From Pseudoselenomonas ruminantium (GTDB lineage Bacteria; Bacillota; Negativicutes; Selenomonadales; Selenomonadaceae), in the NCBI RefSeq assembly GCF_900113715.1, contig NZ_FOQK01000001.1, positions 1 through 64,000 on the forward strand: DNA of 64,000 nucleotides, read 5' to 3'. The notes under the pieces were generated by a model. It saw only the letters and a list, made by a program, of their open reading frames with translations, was not told the DNA's origin and made no database searches. Shown here one piece after another: positions 61,149-64,000 of this stretch (its first letter is position 1; each line of letters begins with the position of its first letter). Position numbers and translations under genes: made by a program.

Positions 61149-62538
61149 TTGGAAAATCAAGCGGCAAATCCTGCAAGCGGCATCGATTCTGTTGGTGCTG
61201 ACAGGTCTTTTGACCGCATATATCGTTTATCTTTCCACTTGGGAGGCTGATGGCCTTGCCAACAATTCGCTGAATATGCGCCGTGCTGCGGCTCGGGCGG
61301 ATATCTGGCGCGGGGCGATCCTGGATGCACAGGGGCGTGTGCTGGCACAGAACCGGCAGGATGGCAGCCGCAGCTACCCGATGGGAGCGGCTATGGCTGC
61401 CGTGACAGGTTACAATGGGGAGAATATCGGCAGTGCTGGCGTGGAAGGCCATGCCAACCGTGAACTGCTGGGCCTGTCCGAGGACTTGAGCCATATGGGG
61501 GCTGTCTCGCAGTTATTCCAGTCAGAGCGTGGCAATGACGTCAGGCTGACAATCGAAGCCGATGCCCAGCAGGCTGCCTATGATGGCCTCGATGGCCGCA
61601 AGGGCGCTGTGGTGGTGCTCGATGCGGATACTGGTGCAGTGCTGGCGATGGTCAGTGCACCGTCATATGATCCGAACAATATCGAGGCCAATTGGAAAGA
61701 GTTATCGCAGCAGGCCGATGGCGCTTTGCTGAATCGGGCGGTGCAGGGCATGTATCCGCCGGGGTCGACCATCAAGCCGATGATTGCCGATGCAGCATTG
61801 ACGGAGGGTGTGACCGATGAGAAGGAAATCTTTGACTGCAATGGTGAGCTGGATGTAGGCGGCGGCCACTCCATCCGCGAGAGCCATGGCGAGGTCCACG
61901 GCAAAGTGGATCTGCGCAAGGCACTGACTGAATCGTGCAACGTCACGTTTGGCACGCTGGGAATGCGTCTGGGCGATGCCAAGCTCAAGAAGAGTTTTGA
62001 ACGGTTTGGCTTTGACCGCGGGCTGGGGGGCGAGATACTCATGGCCAGACCGCATCTGCCTGACTTCGGCAAGCTGGGCAGCGGCGATCAGGCGCAGACG
62101 GCCATCGGCCAGAGCACCTTGCTGGTGACGCCGATGCATATGGCCTTGCTGGCTGCTGCATATGCAAATGGCGGAACGATGATGAAGCCCTATCTGGTGC
62201 AGCAGGTCATCACGCCAGGCGGAATGGTCATTGCGGATACGCGTCCCGAAAAATGGCTGACGGTCACGACGCCGGAGATGGCCGCGAAGATCGACAGCTA
62301 TATGGAAGATGTTGTCACTAGGGGCACGGGCCGGGCGGCTCAAGTCAGCGGTGTGCGTGTGACGGGCAAGACCGGTACAGCCGAGAATGCGGCTGGCGAG
62401 GATCATGCCTGGTTCATCGGTTCGGCTGAGCTTCGCAACCGCCGGATTGCGTTTGCTATCATCGTGGAAAATGGTGGCGGCGGCGGTACCCAGGCGGCCC
62501 CGATTGCCCGTAAGGTGATCCTTAGCTTGCAGAATTAG
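61141..62538 (+). CDS. Class B penicillin-binding protein (PbpA-like transpeptidase)
   Basis: 465 residues with an N-terminal membrane helix. Transpeptidase motifs are complete: STIK (SxxK), SCN (SxN) and KTGTAEN (KTG). The short N-terminal domain and gene order match actinobacterial PbpA. It cross-links peptidoglycan together with the SEDS protein. It overlaps the SEDS gene by 8 bases. Confidence 0.92.
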   Translation: MADWKIKRQILQAASILLVLTGLLTAYIVYLSTWEADGLANNSLNMRRAAARADIWRGAILDAQGRVLAQNRQDGSRSYPMGAAMAAVTGYNGENIGSAGVEGHANRELLGLSEDLSHMGAVSQLFQSERGNDVRLTIEADAQQAAYDGLDGRKGAVVVLDADTGAVLAMVSAPSYDPNNIEANWKELSQQADGALLNRAVQGMYPPGSTIKPMIADAALTEGVTDEKEIFDCNGELDVGGGHSIRESHGEVHGKVDLRKALTESCNVTFGTLGMRLGDAKLKKSFERFGFDRGLGGEILMARPHLPDFGKLGSGDQAQTAIGQSTLLVTPMHMALLAAAYANGGTMMKPYLVQQVITPGGMVIADTRPEKWLTVTTPEMAAKIDSYMEDVVTRGTGRAAQVSGVRVTGKTGTAENAAGEDHAWFIGSAELRNRRIAFAIIVENGGGGGTQAAPIARKVILSLQN

Positions 62539-62591
62539 AGAAGGATGCAGGGTGTTCGATAGATTTTACTTTTGTCTAGGAGGAACAGTTA

Positions 62592-64000
62592 ATGATAAAG
62601 CGTGTATTAGACCAACGCTATGAGCTGCAGGAACTGATCGGCGGCGGTGGCATGGCAGATGTCTACAGGGCGCAGGATTTATTGCTCAATCGCCCCGTAG
62701 CCGTAAAGATACTGCATGAGCAGTTCAAGAGCGATACGGAATTCATCAATAAGTTCAATCGCGAAGCGCAGGCGGCTGCACGCTTGTCGCATCCGAATAT
62801 CGTCAACATCTTTGACGTTGGTGTGATGGATGACGCGCATTATATTGTCATGGAGTACGTGCCTGGCCGCACGTTGAAGGACAGGATCAAGCAGGAAGGC
62901 CATCTTTCTGTGGGCGATGCGCTGCAGGTTGCCAAGGACATCGCGCGGGCACTGGCACATGCCCATGCGAATAATCTGGTCCATTGCGATATCAAGCCGC
63001 ATAACATCCTGATGATGCCGGATGGCAGTGCCAAGGTCGCAGACTTCGGCATTGCGCGTGCGGTCACGGAGTCTACGATGACTTATACGGGCAATGTGGT
63101 GGGGTCGGTACACTATTTCTCCCCGGAACAGGCCAAGGGCACGCTGATCACCCCGAAGTCTGATGTTTATTCGCTGGGCGTGGTGCTCTATGAGATGCTT
63201 ACCGGAGCGCTGCCCTTTACCGGAGAGACGCCGGTGAGCATCGCGATGAAGCATCTGCAGGAGGAGCCAGTATCGGTGCGCCAGCTCGACCCTGCCATCC
63301 CGCCGGTCGTCGAGGCCATCGTGGCGCGGGCTATGAGCAAGGATCCTGCCATGCGTCCGGCGGCCGCGGAGTTCATGCATGATATCCAGCAGGCTGAGCA
63401 GATGCTGGGGGCAGGACAGGGCTTTGGATCGGCAGCACCAGCTGATCCCTTTGCTACGCAGGTACTGCCGCGCGTAGAAGAGCCGGCTGAACCGGTTGTC
63501 TCGCGGCGCGAACGCCATCAGGCAGCGTCGTATGAGGATGAGGAACCTGAGCAGGAGAAATCGATCTTCAAGTCCAAGGCGTTCATTGCCGGCCTTATCA
63601 TGGTACTGGTCATGGGCTTCTTCGCAGGAGCGTTCATGAGTTATGGCAAATTCTGGAGCACGGCTGAGGTTGTGGTGCCAGATGTGACCGGCAAACAGAT
63701 GACGCTGGCCCGGCAGATCCTTGAAGACAAGAAGCTGCGGGTCAATGTGGCTGAGACTTATGATGCAAGCGTGCCGGCAGGAACGGTTGTCTCCCAGAAT
63801 CCGGAAGCTGGCGCGAAGGTCAAAGAGGAGCGTCTGGTCACGATCTATGTCAGCAAGGGCGGCGAAAGCCTGGAGATGCCAGATCTCAAGGGGCTTAGCC
63901 GCAAGGATGCGGAAGAGAAGCTCACGAAGATGGGGCTCAAGATCGGCTCTATCTATGAGCGGAATTCGGACGAGGAAGCCGGTACGGTCATAGCGACAGA
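62592..64000 (+). CDS. PASTA-domain Ser/Thr kinase (PrkC/PknB), 3' partial
   Basis: The frame stays open to the window end, so the C-terminus is missing. Kinase domain: GGGGMADVYRA (P-loop), AVKIL, HCDIKPHN at 131-138, DFG at 151 and SPEQA. A membrane helix lies near 330-350, then a first PASTA repeat from about 360 (VVVPDVTGK) and a second from about 430 (LEMPDLKGL). It senses wall fragments or lipid II and phosphorylates targets such as the FHA proteins. The catalytic-loop Arg is Cys132 here (HCD instead of HRD). AGGAGGA precedes the ATG at 62592. Confidence 0.93.
   Translation, partial: MIKRVLDQRYELQELIGGGGMADVYRAQDLLLNRPVAVKILHEQFKSDTEFINKFNREAQAAARLSHPNIVNIFDVGVMDDAHYIVMEYVPGRTLKDRIKQEGHLSVGDALQVAKDIARALAHAHANNLVHCDIKPHNILMMPDGSAKVADFGIARAVTESTMTYTGNVVGSVHYFSPEQAKGTLITPKSDVYSLGVVLYEMLTGALPFTGETPVSIAMKHLQEEPVSVRQLDPAIPPVVEAIVARAMSKDPAMRPAAAEFMHDIQQAEQMLGAGQGFGSAAPADPFATQVLPRVEEPAEPVVSRRERHQAASYEDEEPEQEKSIFKSKAFIAGLIMVLVMGFFAGAFMSYGKFWSTAEVVVPDVTGKQMTLARQILEDKKLRVNVAETYDASVPAGTVVSQNPEAGAKVKEERLVTIYVSKGGESLEMPDLKGLSRKDAEEKLTKMGLKIGSIYERNSDEEAGTVIAT

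Overview
The window looks like a chromosomal segment of a Negativicutes bacterium (Firmicutes with an outer membrane), most likely a Selenomonadaceae member such as Selenomonas, Mitsuokella or a relative. This placement is inferred from gene content: a lipid A-type phosphoethanolamine transferase beside Firmicute-type genes (DUF116, FhaA/FhaB, PASTA kinase), a fermentative malate dehydrogenase, cydABDC, a nap locus, and a hairpin repeat of a kind I associate with Selenomonas-like genomes. Most of the window is moderately GC-rich. Positions 1368-8860 are strikingly AT-rich. I found no rRNA, tRNA or CRISPR array.

Layout. 1-11.6 kb is a surface polysaccharide locus: a priming sugar-phosphate transferase (cut by the window edge), an AT-rich cassette with glycosyltransferases, an EpsG-type polymerase, a hexapeptide acyltransferase and a Wzx-type flippase, then manC and manB for GDP-mannose supply. 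One glycosyltransferase is interrupted at a run of eight A and may be phase-variable. 11.7-12.8 kb holds two small regulators and a YafQ/DinJ-type toxin-antitoxin pair. 12.9-17.3 kb has accC, uvrC and a PHP phosphoesterase. 17.4-21.2 kb is a sucrose or fructoside module (LacI regulator, GH32 hydrolase, MFS permease) with visible operators. 21.3-26.2 kb has rubredoxin, malate dehydrogenase, tadA, a TPR protein and the phosphoethanolamine transferase.

26.2-33.2 kb, on the minus strand, encodes the cytochrome bd oxidase (cydAB) and its ABC exporter (cydDC). Upstream of cydA is a truncated P1B-ATPase homologue that has lost its phosphorylated aspartate, CPC metal site and other catalytic motifs. 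33.4-37.5 kb carries ispE, a GntR regulator, glmU and prs. Next come a Crp/Fnr regulator, a three-gene SPFH / zinc-ribbon / TPM module like Bacillus ydjI-ydjG-ydjH, trxA, uppP, pth, an unassigned radical SAM protein and nagA. 46.4-50.6 kb is a periplasmic nitrate reductase operon (napG, napH, a multiheme NapC/NrfH-type cytochrome, napA) preceded by an FNR-like site. It has no napB or napD in the window.

51.1-64 kb contains pepT, an amidohydrolase, then a long co-directional run: def, fmt, DUF116, rsmB, rlmN, fhaA, fhaB, stp, rodA/ftsW, pbpA and a PASTA kinase cut by the window end. This run links translation maintenance to phospho-signalling and cell-wall elongation. The items most worth a second look are the degenerate P-type ATPase beside cyd, the A8 frameshifted glycosyltransferase, the nap operon without napB/napD, the SPFH module, the radical SAM protein, and the HCD (not HRD) catalytic loop of the kinase.
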